Source of the DNA: Luteibacter sp. dw_328
Lineage (GTDB): Bacteria > Pseudomonadota > Gammaproteobacteria > Xanthomonadales > Rhodanobacteraceae
DNA: 64,000 bases
Assembly (NCBI RefSeq): GCF_018449605.1
Contig: NZ_JAAVUW010000005.1
Span: forward strand, 465,998 to 529,997
Direction: 5' to 3'
The position numbers and the translations under genes were made by a program. A model generated the notes under the pieces. That model had not been told where the DNA came from, searched no databases, and saw only the letters and a program-made list of their open reading frames with translations. Every line of letters starts with the position of its first letter. The stretch's first letter is position 1. Below are positions 17,082 to 26,104 of the stretch, piece after piece.

Positions 17082-17876
17082 ATGAGCATTGAAAACAAAG
17101 GCACGGCCATCGTGACGGGCGCTTCCTCGGGCATCGGCCAGGTCTACGCGGAGCGCCTCGCCGCCCGCGGTTACGACCTGATCCTGGTCGCCCGCCGTCT
17201 CGACCGCCTGGAGGCCCTGGTCACATCCATCGGCGAGAAGACCGGCCGCAAGGTCGAAGCCCTCAAGGCCGACCTGACCCAGAAGGCGGATGTCGCCCTC
17301 GTTGAGAAGCGCCTGAAGGAGGACGCCTCGATCACTTTGCTGGTAAACAACGCCGGCATCTCCCTCGAAGGCAGCATCCTCGATAACGACACCGCTGCCA
17401 TCGAGCAGCTCATCGCCATCAACATCACCGCGCCGACGGTCCTCTCCGCCGCCGCTGCCAAGGTGTTCAAGGCCCGCGACAAGGGCGGCATCATCAACAT
17501 CGCTTCTGTTCTGGCATTCGTGCCGGACCTGTTCGACGGCATCTATAGCGGCTCGAAGGCCCACGTGCTCAACGTCACCCTTGGCCTCGCCGCGCAGCTG
17601 AAGGGCACGAACGTGCACGCCCAGGCCGTGCTGCCGGGTGCCACCCGCTCGGAGATCTGGGAGAAGTCGGGCAAGGACGTCGACGCCCTGCTGCCGGGCA
17701 TGGTCATGGAAACGGCCGACCTGGTCGACGCGGGCCTCCTGGGCTTCGATCGCGGCGAAGTCGTCACCATTCCGCCGCTCGCGGACGAAGGTCAGTACCT
17801 GGCCTACGACGCTGCCCGCCTCGCGATGGGCCCGAACCTCTCGCGCAAGGACGTGGCTCCGCGCTACCGCGTGTAA
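17082..17876 (+). CDS. SDR-family oxidoreductase under HxlR control
   Basis: This is a short-chain dehydrogenase of 264 residues with TGASSGIG, NNAGIS, the serine region NIASVLAF and the active site YSGSK. A GGAGAG ribosome binding site precedes the ATG. The protein resembles the YqjQ/DltE-like SDRs. Its position opposite an HxlR regulator suggests induction by a reactive carbonyl or quinone, but the substrate cannot be read from the sequence. Confidence 0.92.
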   Translation: MSIENKGTAIVTGASSGIGQVYAERLAARGYDLILVARRLDRLEALVTSIGEKTGRKVEALKADLTQKADVALVEKRLKEDASITLLVNNAGISLEGSILDNDTAAIEQLIAINITAPTVLSAAAAKVFKARDKGGIINIASVLAFVPDLFDGIYSGSKAHVLNVTLGLAAQLKGTNVHAQAVLPGATRSEIWEKSGKDVDALLPGMVMETADLVDAGLLGFDRGEVVTIPPLADEGQYLAYDAARLAMGPNLSRKDVAPRYRV

Positions 17877-17907
17877 CAGCGAACGCCGTTCGCACCGGGC
17901 GCCATCC

Positions 17908-17940
17908 GCTGATCGGGCCAGCCAAGCTGGCCCGATCAGC
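17908..17940. terminator. Perfect 15-base-pair hairpin after the SDR gene
   Basis: GCTGATCGGGCCAGC (17908-17922) pairs perfectly with 17926-17940 across a 3-base CAA loop. There is no T run. It lies 32 bases after the SDR stop and is a strong structure separating it from ftsK. Confidence 0.6.
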
Positions 17941-18041
17941 ATGCTTCCGAGTGTGAACAGCGGCTTATCCCACCTTTACACATCGACGCGCACGAATGCG
18001 CGCTAAACTACGGGGCTCGCTCGATTCTCTTGCGGTTCGGC

Positions 18042-20606
18042 ATGCCCTCTTTTGTTTTTGGCGCCTTCGGGCTGTCCACGCTCTGGCTACTCCCCCTGCT
18101 CTGGCGCATCGGCGCCGCGCTGTTCCGTCGGCGTCGTCCGCCCACGGTCGGGCCCGGTGCGATTCGCTTCTGGTCGGGGTTTGCTCTGGTCCTGCTGGCG
18201 AGCACCGCGCTCGAGGGCATCGTGATTTCGCATTACACCGACGATCCTTCCGTCGGTGGCGTTGTATGCCGCTGGCTTGGCACCGCGTTCGGTAGTTTCC
18301 CCGGCGCCGCCATCACCTCGCTGATCGCACTCGCGACCTTCGTCGTCGCACTGCCCTGGTACCTGGGCGTGTCGTGGTCTGCGGCCATCGTGCGTCTGAA
18401 CGGGCTTCTCGAGCCGATGGGTGCGTTGGCCATCGAAGGCACGCGCCGCCTCATGACGCGCACGGCCTCCCGCGCCACGGGCCGTCGCCCTGCATCCGCC
18501 GTGCGCCGTGCCGACCGAGCGCCAGCCGCGCGTCGTCGCACCAAGGTGCCTGCGAAGCCTGCCAACCCAGCGCCGATTGCCAAGCCGGCCCATGCGACAT
18601 CCACCCGACGCGACGTCCCGCGCGCCGAGCCGAAGAACAACGATCCTGTGCGTCCGTCGGTATCGACACCGGTGCTGCCGCGCCATCGCGTCAAACCCGA
18701 CACCGTCATTCGTGAGCCATGGCTCGCACCGCGCGCGCTGGCTTCGGCGTCCCCCGAAAACGACACCGAGGAGCGCGACCTCGAGATCCATCGCGAGCCG
18801 GCACGGGTCGCCACGTCATACCGCACGCCAGAGCGACCGGTCATCGCAAACTCCGGACCGGCACGCGCGGAAGAACACTCGTTCACCGCTTTGCGTCGCG
18901 CCGAGGAAGAGCGCTTGCCTTACGAGTCGCTCGTGACGTCGGTTGCAGAGCCTGTCGTGCCTGCGGAACCCATAGCGCCCGTCGTCGAGCGGACCATTCC
19001 GGCGATCGCCCCCGTCTCGCGCTTCGCCGTGGCAGCCAACGATGCACCGCACGTCGAGCCGCTCCGCACCGTCACGCTGACGCCCGTGAGGCCACTGCGT
19101 AACGGCGGCGGTGTCAGCGCCGTCGGTATCCCTCCGTTGACCCTGCTCGCTCCGGCCTCACCCAGCTCGAATGCCGCGCTTGCCATTTCCGAGCAAGATC
19201 TCCGCGATACCGGCGAGTTGATCGAGCAACGCCTGCGCGAGTTCAAGGTTCCGGTGCAGGTCGTCGGCGCCTCGGCGGGCCCTGTCATCACGCGCTACGA
19301 AGTCGAGCCAGCCGTCGGTGTTCGCGGTAACCAGATCGTCGCGCTGATGAAGGACCTCGCGCGCGGCCTTGGGCGCACCACGATCCGCGTGGTCGAGACG
19401 ATTCCGGGCAAGACATGCATGGGTCTGGAGCTGCCGAACGAACAGCGACAGATGATCGCGCTGTCGGAGATTCTCGATTCCGCGGAGTACCGCGAGTCCG
19501 ATTCGCTGCTGACGCTGGCCATGGGCAAGGGCATCACCGGCGAACCGGTGGTTGCCGACCTGGCAAAGGCACCGCACATGCTGGTTGCCGGCACCACGGG
19601 TTCGGGCAAGTCGGTTGCGGTGAACGCGATGATCCTGTCGATGCTCTACAAGGCCACGCCTGAAGACGTCCGCATGATCATGATCGATCCGAAGATGCTG
19701 GAGCTTTCTGTTTACGAAGGTATCCCGCATCTGCTGGCGCCCGTGGTCACCGACATGAAGCTCGCCGCCAACGCGCTGAACTGGTGCGTGGCCGAGATGG
19801 AAAACCGCTACCGCGTCATGTCGGACCTGCGTGTACGCAATCTCGCCGGCTTCAACCAGAAGGTGCGCGAGGCACGCGCGGCGGGCAAGCCCTTGTTCAA
19901 TCCCTTCCCCGCGCATCCGGAAGTGCCGGAGCATCTCGACACCTTGCCGATGATCGTCGTGATCATCGACGAGCTGGCCGACCTCATGATGGTGGCCGGC
20001 AAGAAGATTGAAGAGCTGATTGCGCGGCTGGCGCAAAAGGCACGTGCCGCGGGTATTCATCTGATCCTTGCGACGCAGCGTCCGTCGGTGGACGTGATCA
20101 CCGGCCTGATCAAGGCGAACATTCCCACGCGCGTCGCTTTCCAGGTGTCGTCGAAGATCGACTCGCGCACCATCCTCGACCAGATGGGCGCGGAGAGTCT
20201 GCTCGGCCAGGGCGACATGTTGTTCCTGCCGCCGGGTACGGGCTATCCGCAGCGTATCCACGGTGCCTTCGTTGCCGATGAAGAAGTGCATCGTATCGTC
20301 GCGTGGCTGAAGCAGTTCGGTGAGCCGGATTACAAGGACGAGATCCTTGCCGGTCCGCCGAGTGAAGCCATGGACGGTGAGGCGGGCGAAGACGGCATCG
20401 ATGCCGAGCTCGATCCCCTCTACGACGAAGCGGCGGCCTTCGTGCTGCGCTCTCGCCGTGCGTCCATCTCGTTCGTGCAGCGCCAGTTCCGCATTGGTTA
20501 CAACCGCGCGGCGCGTCTGGTCGAGGCGATGGAAGCCGCGGGACTCGTTTCGTCGATGGGCATCAATGGTCAGCGCGAAGTCATCGCGCCGGGTCCTTCC
20601 GACTAG
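18042..20606 (+). CDS. ftsK: FtsK/SpoIIIE DNA translocase with a short membrane domain
   Basis: This protein has three parts: a membrane region (about 1-130, roughly three helices), a long Pro/Ala/Arg-rich linker (about 130-370), and the motor with Walker A GTTGSGKS, Walker [13 protein letters not shown] and a C-terminal gamma winged helix ([19 protein letters not shown]). FtsK pumps DNA at the division septum. The usual four-helix domain seems to lack its first helices and their periplasmic loop. The neighbours are not trxB, lolA or rarA, so this may be a second FtsK. The ATG at 18042 is used; a TTG at 18030 is possible. Confidence 0.9.
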   Translation: MPSFVFGAFGLSTLWLLPLLWRIGAALFRRRRPPTVGPGAIRFWSGFALVLLASTALEGIVISHYTDDPSVGGVVCRWLGTAFGSFPGAAITSLIALATFVVALPWYLGVSWSAAIVRLNGLLEPMGALAIEGTRRLMTRTASRATGRRPASAVRRADRAPAARRRTKVPAKPANPAPIAKPAHATSTRRDVPRAEPKNNDPVRPSVSTPVLPRHRVKPDTVIREPWLAPRALASASPENDTEERDLEIHREPARVATSYRTPERPVIANSGPARAEEHSFTALRRAEEERLPYESLVTSVAEPVVPAEPIAPVVERTIPAIAPVSRFAVAANDAPHVEPLRTVTLTPVRPLRNGGGVSAVGIPPLTLLAPASPSSNAALAISEQDLRDTGELIEQRLREFKVPVQVVGASAGPVITRYEVEPAVGVRGNQIVALMKDLARGLGRTTIRVVETIPGKTCMGLELPNEQRQMIALSEILDSAEYRESDSLLTLAMGKGITGEPVVADLAKAPHMLVAGTTGSGKSVAVNAMILSMLYKATPEDVRMIMIDPKMLELSVYEGIPHLLAPVVTDMKLAANALNWCVAEMENRYRVMSDLRVRNLAGFNQKVREARAAGKPLFNPFPAHPEVPEHLDTLPMIVVIIDELADLMMVAGKKIEELIARLAQKARAAGIHLILATQRPSVDVITGLIKANIPTRVAFQVSSKIDSRTILDQMGAESLLGQGDMLFLPPGTGYPQRIHGAFVADEEVHRIVAWLKQFGEPDYKDEILAGPPSEAMDGEAGEDGIDAELDPLYDEAAAFVLRSRRASISFVQRQFRIGYNRAARLVEAMEAAGLVSSMGINGQREVIAPGPSD

Positions 20607-20629
20607 CGACACCCTGCATGCCCTGCTCT

Positions 20630-20699
20630 TGTAGGAGCCGATTCATCGGCGATGGGTGTTGCGACACCGTTAGGGATCGCCGATGAATCGGCTCCTACA
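20630..20699. repeat. REPIN (inverted pair of family A REPs), 70 bases
   Basis: Arms at 20630-20653 and 20676-20699 are perfect inverted copies, each with GCCGATTCATCGGC or its complement, separated by 22 bases. An almost identical 70-base element lies at 60315-60384. It sits between ftsK and the rbs terminator. Confidence 0.9.
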
Positions 20700-20718
20700 A
20701 AGAACACAGCACGCAAGA

Positions 20719-20752
20719 AAAAGGCCGGCCACCGTGAGGTGACCGGCCTTTT
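20719..20752. terminator. Bidirectional intrinsic terminator between ftsK and the rbs operon
   Basis: AAAAGGCCGG-C-CACC pairs with GGTG-A-CCGGCCTTTT around a GTGA loop, with one mismatch. T-rich tracts flank it on both strands. It lies 12 bases after the rbsB stop on minus and also follows ftsK on plus. Confidence 0.85.
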
Positions 20753-20764
20753 CACACGCGACGC

Positions 20765-21700
20765 TTATTCCTTCGTGAGGAGCTTCAGCGGCACGGCGAT
20801 CGACTTGTCGACCGTCTGCTTGTCGATCAGCTTCTTTGCCGTCTCGACGCCGAGCTTGCCGATCTCTTCCGGCTGCTGGGCGACCGTGGCGGCCATGGCG
20901 CCGCTCTGCACGGCAGTCTTGCCGTCGGGCGTGCCGTCGAAGCCGACGACGAGGATCTTCTTGTTCTTGCCAGCAAGGGCCTGCACCGCACCGAGGGCCA
21001 TTTCGTCGTTCTGGGCGAAGATCGCCTGGACGTCGGTGTTGCCCTGGAGCAGGTTCTCGCTGACCGAAAGGCCCTGCGCACGGTCGAAGTTCGCCGGCTG
21101 CTGCGCAACGACCTTCATGCCGGTGGTGGCGATCTGGTCGTCGAAGCCCTTGCCGCGTTCACGCGCCGCCGAGGTACCGGCGACACCCTGCAGTTCGATG
21201 ATGTTGCCCTTGCCGCCAAGCTGCTTGGCGAGGAAGTCCGCCGCCATCTTGCCGCCGGCGATGTTGTCCGACGCGATGTGCGACGCGACCTCGGCACCGT
21301 CGACGCCGCGATCGAGCGTGATCACCGGGATGTTCGCGCGCTGCGCGGACTGCACGGCACCCGCCAGCGCCGACGAGTCGGTCGGGTTAAGCAGGATTAC
21401 CGAGACGCGCTTCTGGATCAGGTCTTCGACGCTGGAGATCTGGCGAGCCGGATCGTCCTGTGCATCGACCACCACCAGCTGCACGCCGGCGTCTTTGGCG
21501 GCCTTCTGGGCGCCGTCCTTGAGTTCGACGAAGAACGGGTTGTTCTGCGTCGACAAGGCCAGGCCGATCACCGGCGTACCGGAAGCGGCAGCGCCACCCG
21601 CGGTCGATGAAGCGGCGGGCGTGGATTCGCCCGGACCCTGCTGCGAGCAGGCCGCGAGCAGCGTTGCCGCTGCCGCGGCGAGAAAGGTGACTTTACGCAT
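20765..21700 (-). CDS. rbsB: Ribose-type substrate-binding lipoprotein
   Basis: This 311-residue periplasmic-binding protein of the RbsB type has a lipoprotein signal with lipobox LAAC (mature cysteine near 18) and a short low-complexity linker, then IGLALSTQNNPFFVELKDGA, ILLNPTDSSALAGAV and ITLDRGVDG, all characteristic of ribose binding proteins. Here it is lipid-anchored rather than soluble. It is the last gene of the rbsK-D-A-C-B unit, 23 bases after rbsC. Confidence 0.95.
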   Translation of the reverse strand: MRKVTFLAAAAATLLAACSQQGPGESTPAASSTAGGAAASGTPVIGLALSTQNNPFFVELKDGAQKAAKDAGVQLVVVDAQDDPARQISSVEDLIQKRVSVILLNPTDSSALAGAVQSAQRANIPVITLDRGVDGAEVASHIASDNIAGGKMAADFLAKQLGGKGNIIELQGVAGTSAARERGKGFDDQIATTGMKVVAQQPANFDRAQGLSVSENLLQGNTDVQAIFAQNDEMALGAVQALAGKNKKILVVGFDGTPDGKTAVQSGAMAATVAQQPEEIGKLGVETAKKLIDKQTVDKSIAVPLKLLTKE

Positions 21701-21723
21701 GGTGTATTCCCTCGTTTTGTTTT

Positions 21724-22668
21724 TTACTGCCGCCTGTCGAGCAGGACGGCGATCAGGATGACGATGCCCTTCACCACCTGCTGGTAGAAAGAGCTTACGC
21801 CGAGCAGGTTGAGACCATTGTTCAGGAAGCCGATCAGCAAGGCGCCGATCAGGGTGCCGAAGAGCCAGCCGCGGCCACCGGCCAGGCTGGTACCGCCAAG
21901 CACCACTGCGGCGATCGCGTCCAGCTCGTAGCCTGCACCAGCCGTCGCCTGCGCGGAGTACAGACGCGAGGTAAGCACGACGCCCGCGAACGCGGAGAGA
22001 AGACCGGAAAGACCGTAGATGGCGAGCTTCATCGGCGAAATACGCACGCCCGAGAGACGGGCCGCTTCTTCGTTACCGCCAATCGCCACGACATGGCGGC
22101 CGAACACCGTGCCGCGCAGCAGGAAGCCACAGAGGATGAAGGCGACGGCCATCCAGATCACCGGCAGCGGGATCAGGTTGGCGATATAGCCGCCACCGAG
22201 CATGGCGAAGCCGGGGTTGGTGACGGGGATCGGGCTGCCCTGCGTATACGACAGCGTGAGGCCGCGCAGCAGGGTAACCGTGCCCAGCGTGGCGATGAAT
22301 GGCGCCACCCTGCCCCACGAAACCAGCGCACCGTTGACCATGCCGAGCACCGCGCCGAGCGCGAGGCCTGCGCCTACCGAGAGCACCATGCCGTGGCCGG
22401 CCGCCATGAGGCCGGCGGTAATCGCACCGGTGAAGGCGAGGATCGCACCCACCGACAGATCGATACCACCGGACAGGATCACGAACGTCATGCCGAACGC
22501 GATCAGCGCGTTGATCGACACCTGGCGCAGCACGGTGAGCAGGTTGCCCGTGGTAAGGAAGTCCGGACTCAGCACCGACAGCACGATGAAGAGAAGGAGC
22601 AGCCCGATGACCGAGCCGAGGCGCTGGAACAGCGTCTTGGCCTGGCTCCAGTTGAGTTGAAGCGTCAT
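21724..22668 (-). CDS. rbsC: Ribose-type ABC transporter permease
   Basis: This 314-residue inner-membrane permease has about ten helices and the conserved segment INALIAFGMTFVILSGGIDLSVGA of the RbsC/AraH family. It forms the channel with the RbsA ATPase encoded immediately upstream (1-base gap). The C-terminus VKGIVILIAVLLDRR is typical. Confidence 0.96.
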   Translation of the reverse strand: MTLQLNWSQAKTLFQRLGSVIGLLLLFIVLSVLSPDFLTTGNLLTVLRQVSINALIAFGMTFVILSGGIDLSVGAILAFTGAITAGLMAAGHGMVLSVGAGLALGAVLGMVNGALVSWGRVAPFIATLGTVTLLRGLTLSYTQGSPIPVTNPGFAMLGGGYIANLIPLPVIWMAVAFILCGFLLRGTVFGRHVVAIGGNEEAARLSGVRISPMKLAIYGLSGLLSAFAGVVLTSRLYSAQATAGAGYELDAIAAVVLGGTSLAGGRGWLFGTLIGALLIGFLNNGLNLLGVSSFYQQVVKGIVILIAVLLDRRQ

Positions 22669-22669
22669 G

Positions 22670-24151
22670 TCAGTGGCCTCCGGTCGCGGCAGTCATCACG
22701 GTTTCCTGGGTGGCACCGTGGGCGTCGAGCAGGGCCGTTGCATGGCCCTCGTGCATCACCAGGATGCGGTCGCTCATGGCGAGCACCTCCGGCAGTTCCG
22801 AGGAAATCATGAGAATGGCCACGCCCTGCTCCGCGAGTTGATTGATGATGTGATAAATCTCGGCCTTGCCGCCGACGTCGACGCCGCGCGTGGGTTCGTC
22901 GAGGATGAGTACGCGCGGTTTGAGTGCCAGCCACTTGGCCAGCACGACTTTCTGTTGGTTGCCGCCCGAAAGCGCGCTGACATTGAGCTCCATGTCGCGC
23001 GTGCGGATCTTCAAGGCGTCGATCAGGCCCCGTGTCTGTGTCTTCTCGCCACCGCGATCGACCAGGCCGACATGCGCAGGTACCCGCGGCAGGCTGATGT
23101 TCTCGCGCAAGCTGAGGTCGAGCACCAGGCCCTGCGCCTTGCGGTCTTCGGTGAGAAAACCGAAGCCGGCGTGGATCGCCTGGTTGGGGTTGGTCGCGGT
23201 CACCACGTCACCGTCGAGCAGCACGCGGCCTTCGGAAGGCTTGTCGAGGCCGAACAACAAACGCGCCAGTTCGGTGCGCCCCGCGCCCAGCAGGCCGGCG
23301 ACGCCAAGCACTTCGCCCGAACGAAGGTCGAAGCTCACGTCCTTCACCATGCCGCCGCTGATGTGTTCCACCTGCAGGCGAACCTTTCCCGGCGTGGAGC
23401 TGCGGACCGGGAAGCGCGCTTCGAGCGTGCGGCCGACCATCATCTTCACGACTTCGTCGAAGGCCAGCCCCGGCACGGGACGCGTGCCGACGAACTTGCC
23501 GTCGCGCAGGATGGAGATGCGATCGCAGAGCGCGAAGATCTCTTCCATGCGATGGGAAACGTAGACGATGCCCGTGCCCTTCTCGCGAAGCGCACGGATC
23601 AGCTTGAACAGGGTGGTCGTCTCGTGTTCGGTCAGCGCGGCGGTCGGCTCGTCCATGATCAGGACGCGCGCGTTCTGGCCGAGCGCGCGAGCAATCTCGA
23701 CCATCTGCTGCGTGCCGACGGAAAGGCGTTCGACGCGGGTATCGGGGTCGAGCTTTTCCATCCCGACCTGGGCGAGCCACTCCATCGCCTTCTTCGTCAT
23801 CGCCTTGCGATCCAGCAGGCCGAAGCGCTGGATCTCGCGACCGAGAAACAGGTTGTCCGCGATGCTGAGGGCCGGAATCAGGTTGAGTTCCTGATGGATG
23901 ATCGCGATGCCGTACTTCTCGGCGTCGGCGGGCGTGGTGATCGAGACGGGCTTGCCGTCGACCTGGATCGTGCCGGAGTCCGGCGCGTAGATCCCCGTGA
24001 GGATCTTCATCAGGGTGGATTTGCCCGCGCCGTTCTCACCCATCAAGGCGTGTATTTCGCCGGCGACCAGTTCGAAGTCGACGCCTTCGAGCACCTTCAC
24101 CGGGCCGAAGGCCTTGTGGATGTCGTGCATGCTGACCAGCTGCGCGGCCAT
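22670..24151 (-). CDS. rbsA: Ribose-type ABC transporter ATPase, two nucleotide-binding domains
   Basis: This is a 493-residue fused ATPase. The first domain has GENGAGKST, the signature LSVGTQQMVEIARAL and Walker B VLIMDEPTAAL. The second has the degenerate P-loop GLLGAGRTE usual for RbsA, with LSGGNQQKVVLAKWL and VLILDEPTRGVD. It powers import with RbsC and RbsB. Its start overlaps the rbsD stop by one base. A long antisense open frame covers it and is not a gene. Confidence 0.97.
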   Translation of the reverse strand: MAAQLVSMHDIHKAFGPVKVLEGVDFELVAGEIHALMGENGAGKSTLMKILTGIYAPDSGTIQVDGKPVSITTPADAEKYGIAIIHQELNLIPALSIADNLFLGREIQRFGLLDRKAMTKKAMEWLAQVGMEKLDPDTRVERLSVGTQQMVEIARALGQNARVLIMDEPTAALTEHETTTLFKLIRALREKGTGIVYVSHRMEEIFALCDRISILRDGKFVGTRPVPGLAFDEVVKMMVGRTLEARFPVRSSTPGKVRLQVEHISGGMVKDVSFDLRSGEVLGVAGLLGAGRTELARLLFGLDKPSEGRVLLDGDVVTATNPNQAIHAGFGFLTEDRKAQGLVLDLSLRENISLPRVPAHVGLVDRGGEKTQTRGLIDALKIRTRDMELNVSALSGGNQQKVVLAKWLALKPRVLILDEPTRGVDVGGKAEIYHIINQLAEQGVAILMISSELPEVLAMSDRILVMHEGHATALLDAHGATQETVMTAATGGH

Positions 24152-24549
24152 CAGAAGGTCACGCCGGCATGCAGGATCACATTGGCGTACGGCGAGGTTT
24201 CGCCGGTGCGCACCACGGCGACGGCGCGTGCGCTGAACCGCTTGAGGTCGTCGTGCGATACCTCGTTCACGGGCACACCGTCCTTACCCAGTCGCGCGGC
24301 GAGCGCCACCATTGCCGGATTGTGCGCATGGATCTCGCTGGCGACCGTCACGCTTTCGACGGCGAGCTCGGCATACACGGCCTCGAACACGGTGGCGAAA
24401 TCCGGCGTACCGGGCAGTACCGCCAGGTCGATGCACGGAACACCGTGCGGAACCGGTAGCCCGACATCGCCGATGATCAGCGTATCGGTATGCCCCATCG
24501 CGGCGATCACGCGATTGAGTTCCGCGTGAAGCAGGCCACTGCGTTTCAT
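24151..24549 (-). CDS. rbsD: D-ribose pyranase
   Basis: RbsD converts beta-pyranose and beta-furanose forms of ribose so that RbsK can use them. The 132-residue protein starts MKRSGLLHAELNRVIAAMGH and carries the catalytic-region motif GDVGLPVP and the C-terminal TGETSPYANVIL, all family hallmarks. The ATG at 24549 shares one base with the rbsK stop (TGATG), which indicates translational coupling. Confidence 0.95.
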   Translation of the reverse strand: MKRSGLLHAELNRVIAAMGHTDTLIIGDVGLPVPHGVPCIDLAVLPGTPDFATVFEAVYAELAVESVTVASEIHAHNPAMVALAARLGKDGVPVNEVSHDDLKRFSARAVAVVRTGETSPYANVILHAGVTF

Positions 24550-25442
24550 CAATGTGTCTCCAGGAACGCCGTGACCTCGTCGGCACGCGGCATGCCGCCC
24601 TGGGCGCCCAGGCGCGAGACGGCGATCGCCGCGGTGGCGCAAGCCTTGCGCACCGCCACGTCGAGGCCTTCGGCGAGGTACACCGCGAGCGCGGCGTTGA
24701 AAGTGTCACCGGCGCCGGTGCTGTCCACCGCGTCGACCTTGAAACCGCTCTGGTGCCGCGGCTCGTCGTCCTTGTCGCGGAACCATGCGCCGTCCTCGCC
24801 ACGGGTCAGCACGACCGGGCAGGGGGCGCGTCGCATGAGCTCGCGGAAATCGGTTTCACCGTCCGCGCCGAGCACGGTGGCGAGTTCGTGCTGGTTCGGC
24901 GTGAGGAAGCGCACGCGCGACAGCCACTCGACCGGCAGCAACTGCGCGGGGGCGGGATTGAGGATGACGGGAACGCCCTCTTCCTGCGCAATGCGGAGCG
25001 TGGCGTCCACCGCGTCGAGGGGAATTTCCAGCTGGACCAGCACCGCGTCGGCGCCACGAATGATGTCGCGAGCAGCTTCGACCTGGGCGGACGTGACACG
25101 GCCATTGGCGGCAGGCACCACGACGATGCTGTTCTCGCCACCGGCGACCGTGATCGACGCCGTACCGCTGCCGATACCGTCAACCCGGCTCACGTGCGTC
25201 ACGTCGACGCCCTCGGCGACGAGGCCTTCATAGAGCTGCTTGCCGAACGCATCGTCGCCGACGCAGCCGACCATCGATACCGAGGCGCCAAGGCGAGCGG
25301 CGGCGACGGCCTGATTCGCACCCTTGCCGCCGGGAATGGTTAGGAAACGGTCACCGGTCAGTGTCTCGCCCGGGCCGGCAAAGCGCGGCGCGAGGGTGAC
25401 CAGGTCCATATTGATGCTTCCGACGACGACGATTCGCGTCAT
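24549..25442 (-). CDS. rbsK: Ribokinase
   Basis: Ribokinase phosphorylates ribose at O5. The 297-residue PfkB-family protein shows the sugar-binding GGKGANQAVAAARLG near the N-terminus and the catalytic loop STGAGDTFNAALA with its aspartate. It is the first gene of the operon, unlike E. coli, where it is near the end. The ATG at 25442 is chosen over an upstream start lacking homology. No RbsR regulator lies in the window. Confidence 0.96.
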   Translation of the reverse strand: MTRIVVVGSINMDLVTLAPRFAGPGETLTGDRFLTIPGGKGANQAVAAARLGASVSMVGCVGDDAFGKQLYEGLVAEGVDVTHVSRVDGIGSGTASITVAGGENSIVVVPAANGRVTSAQVEAARDIIRGADAVLVQLEIPLDAVDATLRIAQEEGVPVILNPAPAQLLPVEWLSRVRFLTPNQHELATVLGADGETDFRELMRRAPCPVVLTRGEDGAWFRDKDDEPRHQSGFKVDAVDSTGAGDTFNAALAVYLAEGLDVAVRKACATAAIAVSRLGAQGGMPRADEVTAFLETH

Positions 25443-25509
25443 GCCATGTAGCTCCGCGGTGGTGACTTCGGAACGTCCGTTGTTCGCCGGTGTGATGGGG
25501 ATGGCGCGC

Positions 25510-25551
25510 AAATATACGCCTTGCACGCGCAGGATGCTTTGATGCGCGTGC
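25510..25551 (-). promoter_or_regulatory. Candidate rbs operon promoter and operator
   Basis: A perfect 9-base inverted repeat, GCACGCGCA at 25523-25531 and TGCGCGTGC at 25543-25551, has an 11-base spacer. On the minus strand a TATATT box (25510-25515) follows it and could be the -10 of rbsK, which places the repeat over the -35 region. It could instead be a terminator for the preceding DUF971 gene. Confidence 0.35.
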
Positions 25552-25558
25552 TTTCCAT

Positions 25559-25912
25559 TTACCGGGAGAGTCCCTTGGCCTCGAGTTCAGCGAGGTAAGC
25601 GGGCCACGACGTGTCGTAGGCGCGACCGAGGTCGTACAGCGTGTCCCAACCGAAGATGCCACTGGCATGGCCGTCGTCGAAGCGGATCAGGACGCCGTAG
25701 TGGCCGGTCGGTTCGAGCGCGGTGATGCCGACGTTGCGCTTGCCGGCCACGAGCACCTTCTGTCCGGGGCCGTGGCCCTGTACTTCGGCGCTGGGCGAGT
25801 TCACCCGGAGATATTCACAGGGAAGTCGGAACCGTTCGTCGTTGTCGAAACTGACCTCGAGGATGCGCGAGGCCGAGTGCAGGACGATATCGAGGGGGCG
25901 CGGGCGGGACAT
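25559..25912 (-). CDS. DUF971 family protein
   Basis: This 117-residue single-domain DUF971 protein has the fold also found at the N-terminus of gamma-butyrobetaine hydroxylases. Recognisable segments are ILEVSFDNDERFRLPCEYLRV and YGVLIRFDDGHASGIFGWDTLY. In this order, members usually follow hslVU, as here. Function is unknown; a metal- or iron-sulfur-related role has been proposed for relatives. The ATG at 25912 (MSRPRPLDI) is preferred over 25933. Confidence 0.9.
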   Translation of the reverse strand: MSRPRPLDIVLHSASRILEVSFDNDERFRLPCEYLRVNSPSAEVQGHGPGQKVLVAGKRNVGITALEPTGHYGVLIRFDDGHASGIFGWDTLYDLGRAYDTSWPAYLAELEAKGLSR

Positions 25913-25938
25913 GGGCCGGTGGCCTTGAATCAAATAAA

Positions 25939-26080
25939 TGTAGGAGCCGATTCATCGGCGATGCTCTTGCCCTTGCCCTTGCCCTTGCTCGGTAGGAGCC
26001 GATTTATCGGCGATCCCTGCGGCGAGGGGTGTGCGCGAATGTTGCCGCGAGCACCCTTCGCCGATGAATCGGCTCCTACA
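25939..26080. repeat. Cluster of three family A REPs with a hexamer repeat
   Basis: REP copies lie at 25939-25962, 25992-26014 (stem variant GATTTATCGGC) and 26058-26080 (inverted). Between the first two is a short tandem repeat of about four CTTGCC units (25965-25989). The cluster fills the gap between DUF971 and the hypothetical gene; nothing else is seen in it. Confidence 0.85.
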
Positions 26081-26104
26081 AGAGAGCAAAAGAACTGCCT
26101 TGGT

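Noticed and set aside
20630..20699. Repeat arrays resembling a CRISPR.
   Set aside because: The repeats occur as inverted pairs or single copies at gene ends, not as direct repeats with regular unique spacers, and no cas genes are present.
22667..24529. A 620-codon plus-strand open frame opposite rbsA.
   Set aside because: It is antisense to a fully conserved ATPase gene; long shadows are expected at this GC content.
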